Assembly: GCF_040954835.1 (NCBI RefSeq)
Contig: NC_090723.1
Location: forward strand, 6,148,001-6,212,000
Source: Lepisosteus oculatus
Taxonomy: Eukaryota; Chordata; Actinopteri; Semionotiformes; Lepisosteidae
Length of the DNA stretch: 64,000 bases
Reading direction: 5' to 3'
The position numbers were made by a program, and so were the translations under genes. Numbering within the stretch: the stretch's first letter is position 1; the number at the start of each line of letters is the position of its first letter. Below the pieces are notes generated by a model that was given only the letters and a program-made list of their open reading frames with translations, was not told where the DNA came from and searched no databases. This document shows positions 46,002 through 58,160 of the stretch, piece by piece.

Positions 46002-46579
46002 GTATGAGCTGGACAGCTGTCAGAGAATCCCACAGACCACTGCCCACGGTCACATGGTTCCCCCTCCCTCCCTCCTTCACTATGTCGCTTTCTCTCGGGG
46101 GGGGGGAGGGGAGAGCAGTGAATACGGAGGGAGGGGTGAGAGAGGAGGGGAGGGGAGGGGGGAGAGGCAATGGGTCGGCTTACAGCTCGTGAGAGAGCGC
46201 AGGAGCAGGGAGAGTGAGGGAGGGGAGTATTCTCTCCTTATTCCCTCTGCCAGAGAGAAGAAGGGAGGCTTCAGCACTTGTTACCCTCCTTACCGAGAGA
46301 CGCCAAAGGGAGACCGGTGGCTGGATATCGGCGCTGTGACAGAGGGAGAGAAGGAGAAAGAGGAAGAGGGAGGGAGAGAGAGAGAGAGATAGAGAGGGGT
46401 GGTCGAGGAAGAGGGCGATCATGCCTTTTCGGAGAGAGCCTCGCTGTGTCCCCCCGCCTGCCTCCCGCGACAGCCTGTGTGTCATTTGAGGAGGGGATGG
46501 CCGGGGCGTCTCTGTTTCTGCTCCCACGCTCACACTGCCATGCCAGGGTCTAGGAGACAGCAGGAGCCCCGCTGAAGTC
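46002..46579 (+). other. purine-rich stretch between two candidate first exons
   Basis: From 46,095 to 46,400 the plus strand is almost entirely G and A (GGGGAGGGG and GAGAGAGA runs), a typical promoter-proximal GA tract. Overlapping ORFs on both strands (Glu/Arg/Gly or Ser/Leu/Pro-rich) are composition artefacts. Confidence 0.6.
46095..46400 (+). repeat. polypurine (GA-rich) tract
   Basis: About 300 bp of G/A-rich sequence ends in a (GA)n run near 46,373-46,395. Such tracts often lie at promoters and can bind GAGA-type factors or form triplexes. Confidence 0.85.
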
Positions 46580-46588
46580 ATGGCCCAG
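46580..46588 (+). CDS. candidate start codon segment (Met-Ala-Gln) with strong donor
   Basis: ATG GCC CAG in a strong Kozak context (G at -3, G at +4) is followed immediately by CAG|GTAAGG, a near-perfect donor, giving a phase-0 junction. It could be the end of a first exon that starts in the purine-rich region. A symmetrical phase-0 candidate exon at 63,541 would fit this junction. The gene is not identified. Three codons alone carry no family signal, so this rests on start context plus donor. Confidence 0.35.
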
Positions 46589-46595
46589 GTAAGGA

Positions 46596-46620
46596 GGGGT
46601 GGGGGTGGGGATGGGGGGGG
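46596..46620 (+). other. G-quadruplex motif next to a donor site
   Basis: Four G runs (4, 5, 4 and 8) are separated by one or two bases, starting 6 nt after the donor at 46,589. A DNA or RNA quadruplex here could affect transcription or splicing of the first intron. Confidence 0.6.
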
Positions 46621-49600
46621 CAGCGGTCCAGCAACCGCAAGAAGGGGGCCCATGTGAAACCCCAGCATCCTGGACCCCTAACCGGAACCAGCCCTGCAGC
46701 GTAGCTCTTCGTATCTGAGGTTAGAAATGACAGCTTGTCACGGGAGGTTAGGACTGCTGTACGGTTTTTCAGTCCTGGTTGTTATGCTCATGACTGGGGA
46801 GCTGTGGGAAAGCGCCTCTGGAAAACCGTGGCTCGCGGGCTGGAGAGGACCGGTTCTGAGGCTGTGGCGCTGGGACAGTGTACAATATTGTCTTCTTCAT
46901 CACCGTGGCTCGGACGCTGCTGCCGCCGGTGCCAGGAATCGCTCGGGTGAGAAAGAAACATTTAGGCAAAATGCGCCCTCATTGATAATACTGTAATTTG
47001 AAGGACCGATTAATCTGAGTGCACCCAGGAGAGAACTGCGCTCGTACTTCAGAGAACCACCTTCTTTGCTGTGGCGAGAGTGTTTTATTTTATCGACACG
47101 TTTATATTTTGGTACATTAAAATGTGGAGAAAGAGGATCCTCTATAATTGACTAAAAACAACAACTGTGGATTGTCTTCTAGTAGGGTTACTCTGCTCGT
47201 GACTGAACGTGTGATGTTTTATTCATCTCTATAGATTTATCACAGGATGCAGAAATGATCCAGTAGAGGCTGAATCAGTCCTTACTGAAGTTGTCTTTGA
47301 GATATTGTGTTATGCGGTCGATACTGCAGGGAGCGTAACTGTAGTGTGTGTATTATCGGTTTGTTTCCAGCCCATTCCAGCTCTCGATTTTAATGCGAGC
47401 GTCCCCTGGAAATCCAAAATTAAATTCAAATGAGGGTCTCCTGAAGGGTTACATGGACAAATGAGGACGGTGAGGGGTGGTTTTTAAGAATGGGGAGGTT
47501 ATTTGTCTGTGCAAGTGAGAGAGAGAGGGACTGGCCGCTCTGTGTGTGTGTGTGAGTGCGCGCGCGTGTGTGCCTCTGCCCGTTCTGCACTGCGTGTGTG
47601 TGCGAGTGTGAGCTCTCATGGAAGAAGGGTGTTGCCTCCCTGGGAGCTCGGTGCTGCTCTGTGTCAGCGCTGACAGGCAGGGCCCCTGCCCTGTGTGTCT
47701 CACGCTGTGGTCCTCCTACCTGTAGCTGCTGGAGTCTTCACAGAGCGGGGATCTGCCTCCACCCCCCACACACATCTACATACATTCAACTCCTGATAAT
47801 CCCACAGGGCGAAGGGGAGGGGTGGGGGGGGGGTTATTATTTATTCATGCGTAGCACAAAATGTGACCCCTGTGGAGAGCCCCTGTCCGGAGTCCCATTA
47901 ATCCCAGGTGCTGAATCCTTTCTGGACTCTGGACTGTCGCCTTGCACTCATTAGCGCGGTCGTGCTTAGTATTACTGAATGGAGCTGTGATGTTTTATTC
48001 ATCTGTATAGATTTCCATGAAGCCATCCTTCCTGAGCTTGTCTGTAAGGTGGTGTGTGGGATACAGCAGGTATTGGACGGGGGGCTGGCTGTTTGACACA
48101 GCGTATTTATCAGTTTGCCTCCTGCTCCAGCCCGGCTGCAGGGTGATTGGGAAGGTCTGTTTAGAGACGAGGAGGATCTTTGTGGTAGTATAAGCCCCGT
48201 TTTTCGATCCTCCCTGTGTATTGATTCATTTCTCTCTCCTGTGCTCTACTTTCCTGATCCGGTTAACAAACCCATCTGTTTTGAGATATCATTTCGTATG
48301 TGCATGAACTATAAATTTGCGGCCGACGACTGAAGCCCTCCCACTCACCAGCGATGGTTCGAGTGCTGGTGTGGGGTGATGTCGACACTCCCTGCCTCCT
48401 GCTTGCCAGCGATGGAGACCTGAGGTGGCGCTGGAGCCCAGCAGTGGTCATGCTAGTTGCTGGCACGATCGACAAAGGGCCTTCTGCCAGGCTGAGAAGT
48501 CAATCAGTTGATTAATCGGTGAATGAATCAATATTCATATTACACTGCGCGGTCTAGCGTTGAGTACTATCTCAAAATGCTTTGCAGAGTGAGGTTACTG
48601 TTGGATGCATTTAGTACATGGTTATCTAGGCTTACACACATAAAGCTAAAATATGAAAATACAAATTTGCATTAAGGCTGACAGCCACAGATAAGTGTAT
48701 TTGGTATTTTAAGCACTATTACAAAACCTATAAAAAACACAGGCAGCTGAACATTTAAGCATTTAAGCAAGCATACCTATAATTAAACCTGTCCTGCTGC
48801 CTAAATTTAAATCTTTCAAGCTTTTTAGAGGAAACACTTGGGTGCCTCTTAAAAAAGTCTTTGGTTGCAGCTGAGATCAGTCCTACGGTTCAGATCTTTG
48901 CGTAGACACCGATGTGTGTTTTTAGGCTCTCACTGAAACGGGGGATTCCCACATCCCGCAGCGACAGCCTGCTCATATCCATGTCATCCTCCCTCAGGAT
49001 GAGGTCCGTGCTAATTGAAGCGTTGTTCAGCCATGGCCTTGCCTGTTGCCCCCCCATCCCTGCACCTCTCCGGTCCCTGAGCCAGGTGCTATGTGCCATG
49101 AGGGTGCTGTCCTTCACTGTGCTGTGGGCTCTTCTCCCACTGTAAGGGCACTGAGCACTGGGCATGGAAGGCATGAGGTCTGAGCCTTTATTTGCCAACA
49201 CTCTCATAGAATCGGCTTTTATACTAGAGACCTACTGGGCCTTTTTCCAACAGGCAGCAGCTCTTTTCCAGCAGGGAATGCGGCCACTGTTTGCAAGCGC
49301 GAGTTTTTTTTGTTCTGAATTAATGAACCTCATTTCAGTGCTTGATTTACTCAGGAAGAAAACAGGCTTCAGTTTGTTATGATTATTATTATTTAGTATT
49401 TCTGTAACATGTGAAGTTCCAAAAACAGTGAATCCACTGTTCAAAATCCAAATGTATTTATCTCTGTTTAGGAAACCTTCCCGCAATCATCATGATGCAT
49501 GTTTGTTCCAAACTGGCCTTAACCTGAAATGAAAATATTGTTTTTATTAAGAGCCTCCAGGGGTGTATGGCCAGCTCACAGCTCTGTATTTGCTTTTTTT

Positions 49601-52600
49601 TGGCAAAGAGGGACAGAGTAAAGAACTGATGGACACAGTGATGAACTGTCATCAACTGATGAACCTAGTCAGGTTTTTACCAGTGCTTGCTCTAGAACTG
49701 TGATTTCCATCCCAGATCTTGGAGGAACACTGTATCTCCTGGCCCTCAATCCAGCTGAGCTCTACATGTAATTTAATTGATGCCTTAATTGATCTGCTTG
49801 CTTTTTTACACTTTAATTTTTTTTTTTTCATTGGTCAGTCCTGAGTGTCAAAGAGACCCTACTGTTACACAGTATCTCATCAACTTGCTGGCTTTAATCG
49901 GTTGCTTTTCAGGCAGCACACCTGAATATGGGAGCATTTCGCTACAGATATGATACCAATTACAAATTCCATTTGGGCATTCAAGCAAAAGCTAAAGGAA
50001 GATTTTACATGTCTAAAATAGAGAGCTAAAATCAGAAAAGGCAGTATTCTTCCAGGTGCAGGGTCAGGAAGCAGTATTTAGAAGGTGCTGTCTCTGCTTC
50101 CTGGTGTGGTGTAGGGCGGGGCAGGGCAGGATGTATCCCCCTCACTGCTCTCCGAGTGTTGAGGCTGCTGATTGGAAGTAATTGCACTGGTGTGTGTGAC
50201 CCTGGCTTGTTCTTTGTAGAGTATGCTGCACACGTGATACATTTGCTGCCCGAACAACACTTCATTGTCACTGCAGATTTCCCGATACTTGCTAACTATT
50301 TCAAAATCCGTAATGGCAATGCTGACATCTAATAATCCCTGTGTGAGGACGTGAGATGGGAAACCATGACAGCGATGCTTGGTTCCCTGATGCCCGTTGA
50401 GAGAGCAGGAACTCTGTCTCCGAAGCCATGTGTTGCATTTAAATGCTTCCCCGCCTTGTTGACCAGCATTCAGGCTGTCGGTATCTGTCTGAAGAAGAAT
50501 GCTCATACATGTGATGGGGTGTAGCCGCTCTCAGGGCAGAGATCCAAGACATGGCGAGAGAGAAATGCGAGGTTCCATGTGCTTCCCACGGTAGGACCTG
50601 GAAGAAGTAATAAGTGTCAGAACAGGATCAAGCAGATTATGTAAAGTCCCTGTCTAAGAGGATGCAGCTGTGCCTGTCCCGGCCCCTGCTCTGTGGGTGA
50701 AAAGTGCAGTGTGTCACCTTGTGAGTCCCCTGGTCTAGAAGGTACTGTATCCGGAGAAGGCAGTGGGAACTGAAATTAGTTTGCTTTCTGACAAAGTTGC
50801 AAACTGGCTCCGCAATCCGCCGGCAAATTTCACCACTGACACGGTTGTAGATTGTTGCCTCTGCAGCTTCAGTAAAGGACAATTTGCCGTAGGTAAGGGC
50901 AGGAGAACGGTTGAATATCAGAGGAGGCTATTTGTGCTAGTCCTCACAGCCCTGTGGTAGCTAGAAGTTCACTAATCACTATACTGCACAGCCTTTCCTT
51001 GTACTCGTAGTAATTTGATGCCTATCAGCGTTTTAATTTAAGGCCAGAGTCTAGGGTGTCTCTGGACAAATAGTACAATTTTGGAAAACCATGTGTGTGT
51101 AGAATCCAGACTCATTTTTGCTTGGTAATAAGGCACTTGTACCTCGTCATGTATTGGCTGTCACAAATGTGCGATGTCCTTGCTTTTACAGTGCTTCGGT
51201 CTGTCTTGCTCATTTTTTCCATGAAGTAATAAGCCTCAAGCTTCTTTTGCTGCACTCTGCTGGGATGATGTCATGGTTTATCCTGGTGGGGTTTTAGCCA
51301 TTGTAGCGTACTGATGCGGTGTTGCCGGAGTCGCGGCCTCTCTGCTCTTCAGCGCTCTGGGTACGAGATGTGCCGGGGGCCTCGGAGCAGTCAGGTGGAT
51401 GGGGCGGCACCTGGCACAGAGTGTCGATAGAGCCCTCCTCCCTTGGAGAAGGGAGGATTGCCAAAACAAGACCGAAATGCCATGCTATGCAAAGAGCTGC
51501 CCAGTACGGAGCTGGCGCTGATGTTCGAGGGCACACCCACGTCTTCAGAATCCAAGTACAGTGTTGCAGAGAGTAAAGCGAGTTGCGAATATCAGTATTC
51601 AAGCCTCCGGTCTCGTGCTCTCATGTGCACCTTGATTTTCTTCTGGCATTAAAAGAGAAAAAAGGGCACAGGCTCAGCACAGCGCTGCCATGTTCCTGCA
51701 CCGTTTGAGAAGGGGCATTGCTTAGCTTACACGACGCACGGGCAGGCTCTGAACACAAGCTGTTAGCTGGAAAAAAAATGCATGTGCTTTTCTTCCTCTG
51801 TGCACACACAGGAGTTCCAAGCCTCTGCTCACCTGTAGTCAGATGTATCAGTTTAGTTGCTGTACAGTTTCTGTGGAAGAGGGAGAAGAAATGCCTTTTT
51901 GCTGTTTGTTTCCTGCTTGGTTATGTTTCATTTCGTGCTACGTGTTTGTTTTCCATTCATGAAGTCGTTTGCCATTCAGGATAGCTCCCAGTAAGTTCTT
52001 CTGCACTGAAGGGTAGCACAGGTTTCTCATGCAATTTGCCATCTCAGGATTGAGGATTCAGAGGATTGAGCGGCTCTGATGTAGTTCCCTACTTCCGCCT
52101 GATGGCCGCCAGATTCTTTCAAGAAGGTATTTTTCACTGTAATAGTAAATGCAGCAGAGAGTAGGTGGAGCAGATGTCTCGAAGATACAACCGCACAGAA
52201 CATGGACAAGGGAAGTAGGCGCTTGTGTGCAAAATAAGCTGTCAAATGGCAGGAGACTACAAATGGCATGAACCGAACTGGATCTGCCAGAGAATCCCAT
52301 CTAGCCAGGGCACAGACAGGCCAGAGGTGAAGAGGACCAGTAGTGTCCGAGATTAGAGGAAGCCCGCTGGCTTTTAGTTTTAGTTTTGTGCCAGTCACAA
52401 CGAATGCTGCAATGGTAGCTAGACAGCGTTGGATATTACGAATCTGTAGAAAGAACAGCAGGGTAGAATGAGAAAAAACACCAACTTGCAGGCAGCAGCT
52501 GAAGAAAAGGCTATGAATGGCTGGGAAGAAGCTTTACAGCGTTACAGAGGATTAGACATTTTAATGGCAACGAGAAACCTAGTGGGATTTCATAAAGTTA

Positions 52601-54535
52601 GCATTGTTCTCAGCTCCAAAGTGCAAGCTGTGTTTTACAACTTGCGGAGAACAGCTTTTCCAGCTAGCTTGTCCAACGTCCCACTTTGCTGTGCTTCTCG
52701 TTACCCATCTTACAAACATAGTTTTTTTTCGGGAGTTTTCCAGGATCCAGGATTTCCATATGGCATGCTGCTGGGATTTGTGATCAGGGCTCCGTGTTTG
52801 TCAAAAGCCCACCTGAGGGGAGTTTTTTCTTTCCCTGCACTGGTGTAGGGGAGAGAGTGGGCCAGCGGGTTTAGTTGCTCCACGGGTTTGTACAGACCAC
52901 GTCAGCAGGTTGGATAGCTGGCGTGCAGGCGGAGGGACGCCCCCTCACATGCCTATCTCCTCCTGACACCTGGCCCACCCAGCTGAGCTAAGCCTGCACT
53001 GCGCTGGGCGTTATTCAGGGCACGAACGCAAACAAATGTTTTTTTTTTCTTTTTGAACTTGGAATTTTCTTCCTTTTTACTAAAATAGTTCCCAGATCGT
53101 TGGCTGGTGGTGGGAAAGGACGTAGCAGACAGAGAGAGAGAAGGAGTTTTGTGACTGGGCTCTGCTGTGGAGAGATCAGGCCCCCAGTTCCCACGTGGAG
53201 CTGTGTCTGTCACACACGTCCCCTTGACCGACAGCGTGGTGATCCGCAGGGCAGCCGGGGAAGAAGAGCTGTTTGTCTGCGATTGTCCTCTCCGGCTCCG
53301 TGATCCGGAGAACCGCGGGATGAGTTCACCAATTAGACAAGGACTCGGGCTTGGAGCAAGCGCCAGCCCCGAAAACCCCCCAGAACAGGTGCTTAAGCTG
53401 CAGGGGCAGCCGCTATTACAGACAGGCTGTCGACACCCATAAAATACCAATCAGATGTCTGCATTTCATTTCACACTCTGTCAGAAGCACTCAGTTCCAG
53501 AGTGCGCTTGTTTTCTGTCCTCCCTAAAGGAAAGAACAAAAACATTTGTGCATTTGCACATACTGTGGTTCTATTGATTCCTTTCAATTTATCATAAGGC
53601 CTGGGAATTGTTTAGATTTTCTTTATTATTAAATACCACATGTTTATGTTCAATACTTCACTTTGCATTCTGCGTTTCATATTCACAGCCATTACATTGT
53701 AAAGGTAACGTTAAGACAGCAAGGAGCATATTCTTGTTTTTTGCATGTCGTTTATATGCTGAGTTCACACCACCTTCAGTAGGAATAGGCACTTAATGAC
53801 TAGCAATGCCTGCTGAGGGGCTATTGATTTGAAATTAGCAAAGCCGTTGACTGATTTGCATCGTATTTCCAGTATGAAAGCGACACAGTACTGAGCACGA
53901 AGTGGAGCAGACGCATGCAGAGCAGCATTGGGCAGTGTCACACAGGGCCTGGTGCGTCAGGCTGCTGATTGCTCCACAGGCACGACCAGGGGTGGTGGTT
54001 TTATTTAACAAGACAGGGCTTCATCAGTAGCCAGTCTGTTTGCACCCCAGGAGTCTAGGTCCCGACACGCCACCTTGGGGTCCAGGCGTGAAAATTGTTG
54101 TGGGTTTTGGGGTGTGCATCCGCCCTTCTAACTTAAAGGGAAGAGCCCAGCAGGCCTGGAGGAGACCGGGTGACTTCAGCGGGACTGTCCCTGGATGAGA
54201 CGGAGGGAAACCCGTGCTGTAGAAGCTGCATTGCCAGAGCCATGAAAACGCGTGCAATTTTGTGTGCACGTTGTAATGCTGGCCGCTGCATTATAGCAAA
54301 GATATTGCTGCTCCAGAATCTGTCCAGAGAAGTGAATCCAATGCATTCTAAGGCTTAAGGGAGTGTCCTACACAAATAGGCCGAAGGTACTGAACCTTTT
54401 TTAGACTTGAACACTGAACACTGCAAGGGGAGTTGATACCAATATTCCCGATACTCAAAGGAATCCACTGAGCCTGTCCAGCAGACTGCATCGGAATGAA
54501 CAGTGGAACGTGACCCAGAGGGTGCCGGTGCAAAC

Positions 54536-54722
54536 AGCACAGCGGGCGCTTCTTTACGCAAAGGGTTGTGGGAGCGTGGAACGCGTGGCTGAAGCCGATA
54601 CCCTGGCTTCTTTCCAGAGATGGCCGGGTGAGACTGAGATCCTCAGGTCGCTTAACCCCAAAGTACCGAATGGGCGAGATGGGCTGAATGGCCACCTCTC
54701 GCTGGTCACCTTTCTGATCTTC
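54536..54722 (-). repeat. interspersed repeat family B, reverse copy
   Basis: The plus strand contains 'CTTCTTTACGCAAAGGGTTG', 'TACCCTGGCTTCTTTCCAGA' and 'GATGGGCTGAATGGCCACCT', the reverse complement of the family B blocks at 3,150 and 16,960. It extends further than the plus-strand copies. Confidence 0.75.
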
Positions 54723-56497
54723 TCGTGTCCAATGATCTCTGCAGCCTGCCCCCGTCACGGACGGCCCACGACAGGCCCGCCCTGTGCCCACAGCGCCCTG
54801 CAGGCACGGACGCCTGCCCAGACTGCAGGGAGGCAGCTCCAACTTCTGTGCCGCTAATCTTCACCAGAACGTCTGAACAGGGGTTTATCTGTCCAGCGCA
54901 GAAGGGAGGGCAGGAGAGGAAGAGAGAGGGAGAGAGGGAGACATGGGGGAGATAGCTCCTCACAATACAGTCCATTCAGCCCTTTGGATTATGAAGGCTG
55001 AAGCTCGTTTGCTGCTGCACTCTATTCTTTCAGCCCACGGTGTAACTCAAAAGTGGGGAGAAGAGAGCTTAAGAAACGTTGATCGGCAATGTGTCTCGTG
55101 CTGGGAAAGTATTTCAGAATTTATATTCAAATGACCTGAAATTGGTTTAGCTGCAGCGTATTCTCTTGGGGCATGTTCTTATTGATTGTGGCTGTTAGCT
55201 GCACATTTTATTTATTTGCCCTGAGTCAGTGGGGAGCAAGGCAATTAAGCAGTTGTAAGATAAAAAAAAGCTGTACTTGTGTTGAGCGCAACATGCAGGG
55301 CAGGTATATGTGATGCAATTATAGAATGCCAGGGTGAGTCTAACAGCCTCTAGGTGCTATAAGTGGATCTCATCAATGGCTGCTTCCAAGAGCATCTCTT
55401 TCTTTTTTTAATCCTAGTTCTGGACAGTGCAGGGGCTGTAGAAAATGGCCCCTTTGTCTCATTCCGCTTTCTCGCTGTAATGCACAGTCCTTTCAAAAGA
55501 GATTCCTTTTGTGATTTGTCAGGCTCTCTCGGGGCCCCTGCAGTGCTGTAGTAGAGTCTGCCGTCTGTCTGGGTGTTAGAACGTGGTCGGTCCAGCAGGC
55601 TCGGCTGTGCTGTGACCTCACCAAGGGGCTCTGCAGGAGCACTAGGGCGGGGCAGGGCTCCTGGTGTACAGTGAGCGAGTCAGTGATGATTCCAGTCCTC
55701 CTCTGTGTTCTCAAGAGCCCTCTCCGCCCATGCTGGCCAGGGTGGAGCTCTGATCTCTGATGTGCAGCTGAGCTGTGACAATTAGGCCCTTGGTTGCCCT
55801 AAAACCGTTGTGTTTCACCTGGGGTTTTATTTTTACAGCAAAAACAGAACAATTGCAGTTCTGGAACTTGGTGCTTTCTAAACGGAAGCTGCCTCTTTAT
55901 ACACACCCTTGGTCATGCACTGGTCACAGCCTGGACTCCCAGGAGAGGTTAGCCCAAACACATGTGCATACGTTGCAGGAGTTCGATCTTTAAAAATCCG
56001 CTCCCACAACCTCTCAAGCAGGTGCAAGAGATACCCAGCTAATTTCCAAATGTTGCTGGAAGGCTGTAGTTTGGTTACGTTACACGTTGTGTTTTTGGGT
56101 GATGGTACTTGGGGATGTTTCGCCCACATTGCTAAGTTGTCCAAATGTTACGGAATCCCAGGTTGACAAGTGAGCAGTGCAGTAGCATTTTAACAATGTA
56201 ACTCAGTTTTTGCCAGCATTCCCTTTTATCTGCTGATTTCTATTCTATGCAAACTTGCACCTTTCTCGTGAGGCTGCTACAGTTTTATTTGCTTCCCTGG
56301 GTGGGAGTCTGTTGAATGCTGCTGCTGCTGCTGCTTCTACATCGGCAGCGTGTACTCAGAAGCTGTAAAAAAAGGGTCATAGGCAGTTTTAGCACTCAGG
56401 AAATGCTGCTCAGCTGTGTTACATTTTGTTTTTGCCAGCAGTAAGCTGTGGAGAAGATGCTGCGTTGTGTGTTTTCTGCATTCGTGATTCCCTTTGG

Positions 56498-56790
56498 GTC
56501 GGCACTGTAGCACAGTAGTTGGCGTCGCTGCCTGGCAGCTCAGCGGCCCTGGGTTCGATTTTGGAGCTGAGGTGCTATCTGCGTGGAGTTTGTATGTTCT
56601 CCCAGTTTTCTCGTGGGTTTCCTCTCAGTCCAAAGACGTGCTGGTACTGTAGGTTAATACTGGCCCAGGTGTGAGTCTGTGTGCGTCTGCGTGTGCCCTG
56701 CGATGGGCTGGCACCCCATCCAGGATGTACCCTGCCTTGCACCCTGGCTCCCTCATGAGCCCATATTGGAAGCGATGGTTAGTAACGAAT
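56498..56790 (+). repeat. SINE family A, nearly full length
   Basis: It has the head 'GTCGGCACTGTAGCACAGTA', box B 'CTGGGTTCGATTTTGGAGC', then 'GCGTGGAGTTTGTATGTTCT', 'AGTCCAAAGACGTGCTGGTA', 'GCACCCCATCCAGGATGTAC' and a 3' end with 'GAAGCGATGGTTAG'. It is the best preserved complete copy in the window. Confidence 0.85.
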
Positions 56791-57496
56791 GAGTGATTGG
56801 TTTTGGAAAGTAATGGCGAATTTTCTGTGGTGTGTTACGCATTGTAATTATATTTTAACAAGGCTGTCAAAGATGTCGCTTGCAACAAGATTTCCTGGCG
56901 TCTTCCAGAGAGCCGCCGCACTGGCCCAAGATCACGGGCGTGTGACCCCTGCTCTGTCAGGTGGGGTCACCGAGCGCTCCCCCCGTCTCGGCGCGGCACA
57001 GCCCGTGGTCTGCTCTGTCGGCAGAGTGAGTCTGCGGCCCCGCTCTGAAAGAGAGCCGCCTGCGGACTGACTTTGTGCCGAGCGGTTTTAAGATTCTCGG
57101 GCTGTCCGTGTCCAATCGGCCACCGCCGGCGCGCACAATGGGCAGATTGTCCCAGGAAAGTAGGACGCGCATCTCAAGGAAGTAAACAGCTCGCTGTGTG
57201 TGAGCGAGCACATTGCATTGTTGACCTTTCCCAGACAGACTGGAGGTGCAGGACAGGGACGTCTGTGGCAGTGAGGCTTGGCCGGTTGTGTTAGGCTGAT
57301 GCTGATAGAGCTGGGTTGAGATGGGGTGGGATATGAAAAAAGTGCGCAAGCCAAAGCAGAAACATAATGACACAACCACCTGTTAAAAAAAAAAAAAGAA
57401 ATCGGTGTTTAACAGGACGCCTCAAAGAGGAAGGAGAAGACGCGACACAGGGGAAGTATTTAAGTGCTGCACAACAAAAATGACACAAAGGGGGTG

Positions 57497-57752
57497 GTAC
57501 AGGGGCACATCGGTTGGCACTGCTGCTCGTGTTTGAGTGGGTTCGCTCTGATTTTCTTCCCACAGTCCAAAGATGTACTTGTTTGTTCACTGGCTTCTTG
57601 AGAAATGGGCCCTGGTGTGTCTGCGTGTGCCCTGTGATGGACTGGTGTCCTGTCCAGGGTGTGTCCTGCCTTGTGTCCGTTGCTTTGCTGGGATAGTCAG
57701 CTCCCCCATGACCCTGAACTGGTAGACGCTTGGAAATGCGTTGGATGGATGG
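57497..57752 (+). repeat. SINE family A, truncated in the middle
   Basis: The head is degenerate, then 'CCCACAGTCCAAAGATGTAC', 'GTGTGTCTGCGTGTGCCCTG' and 'GGACTGGTGTCCTGTCCAGG', ending 'GAACTGGTAGACGCTTGG' and 'TTGGATGGATGG'. The typical GGATGG tail is intact. Confidence 0.8.
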
Positions 57753-57895
57753 CTTCTAGAAAGGGTTGTGGAACAGGCTACCCAGTCATGCTGCTGAAGC
57801 TGAGACCGCCCTGTCTTCTTTCAAGAAATGGCTGGATGAGATCCTTTGATCAATTAACTGGTAGCTGCCAAACTGGGCAATTGTTAGCCTTTCTT
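57753..57895 (-). repeat. interspersed repeat family B, reverse copy
   Basis: It directly abuts the SINE tail. The plus strand reads 'AAAGGGTTGTGGAACAGGCT' and 'TTTCAAGAAATGGCTGGATG', matching the copy at 54,536. Confidence 0.7.
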
Positions 57896-58049
57896 GTGCT
57901 TTAATGGAGCAGAATATGGCCAAATCAAACTTGAAAGAAAACGTCCAATAATCCCACACACACAAAAACTGAAACAAAGGGAAAGGGCATTTGTTCTAAA
58001 TTCGATAAATAATAGTTTTGTGCTGTGTTTTAGCGTTCATAATTTGTAT

Positions 58050-58160
58050 AGGCATTATAATAATAATAATAAAAAACTTTATTTTATAAAGCGCCTTTGA
58101 AGGTGGCTTCTCAAAGCGCTTTACAGAATGACAGCAACAATAAATAAATACAAAAGATAA
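58050..58160 (+). repeat. short interspersed repeat with AAAGCGC arms
   Basis: It has (AAT)n then 'ACTTTATTTTATAAAGCGCC', 'TTTGAAGGTGGCTTCTCAAA' and 'GCGCTTTACAGAATGACAGC'. It is related in design to family C but with a different body. Boundaries are approximate. Confidence 0.6.
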
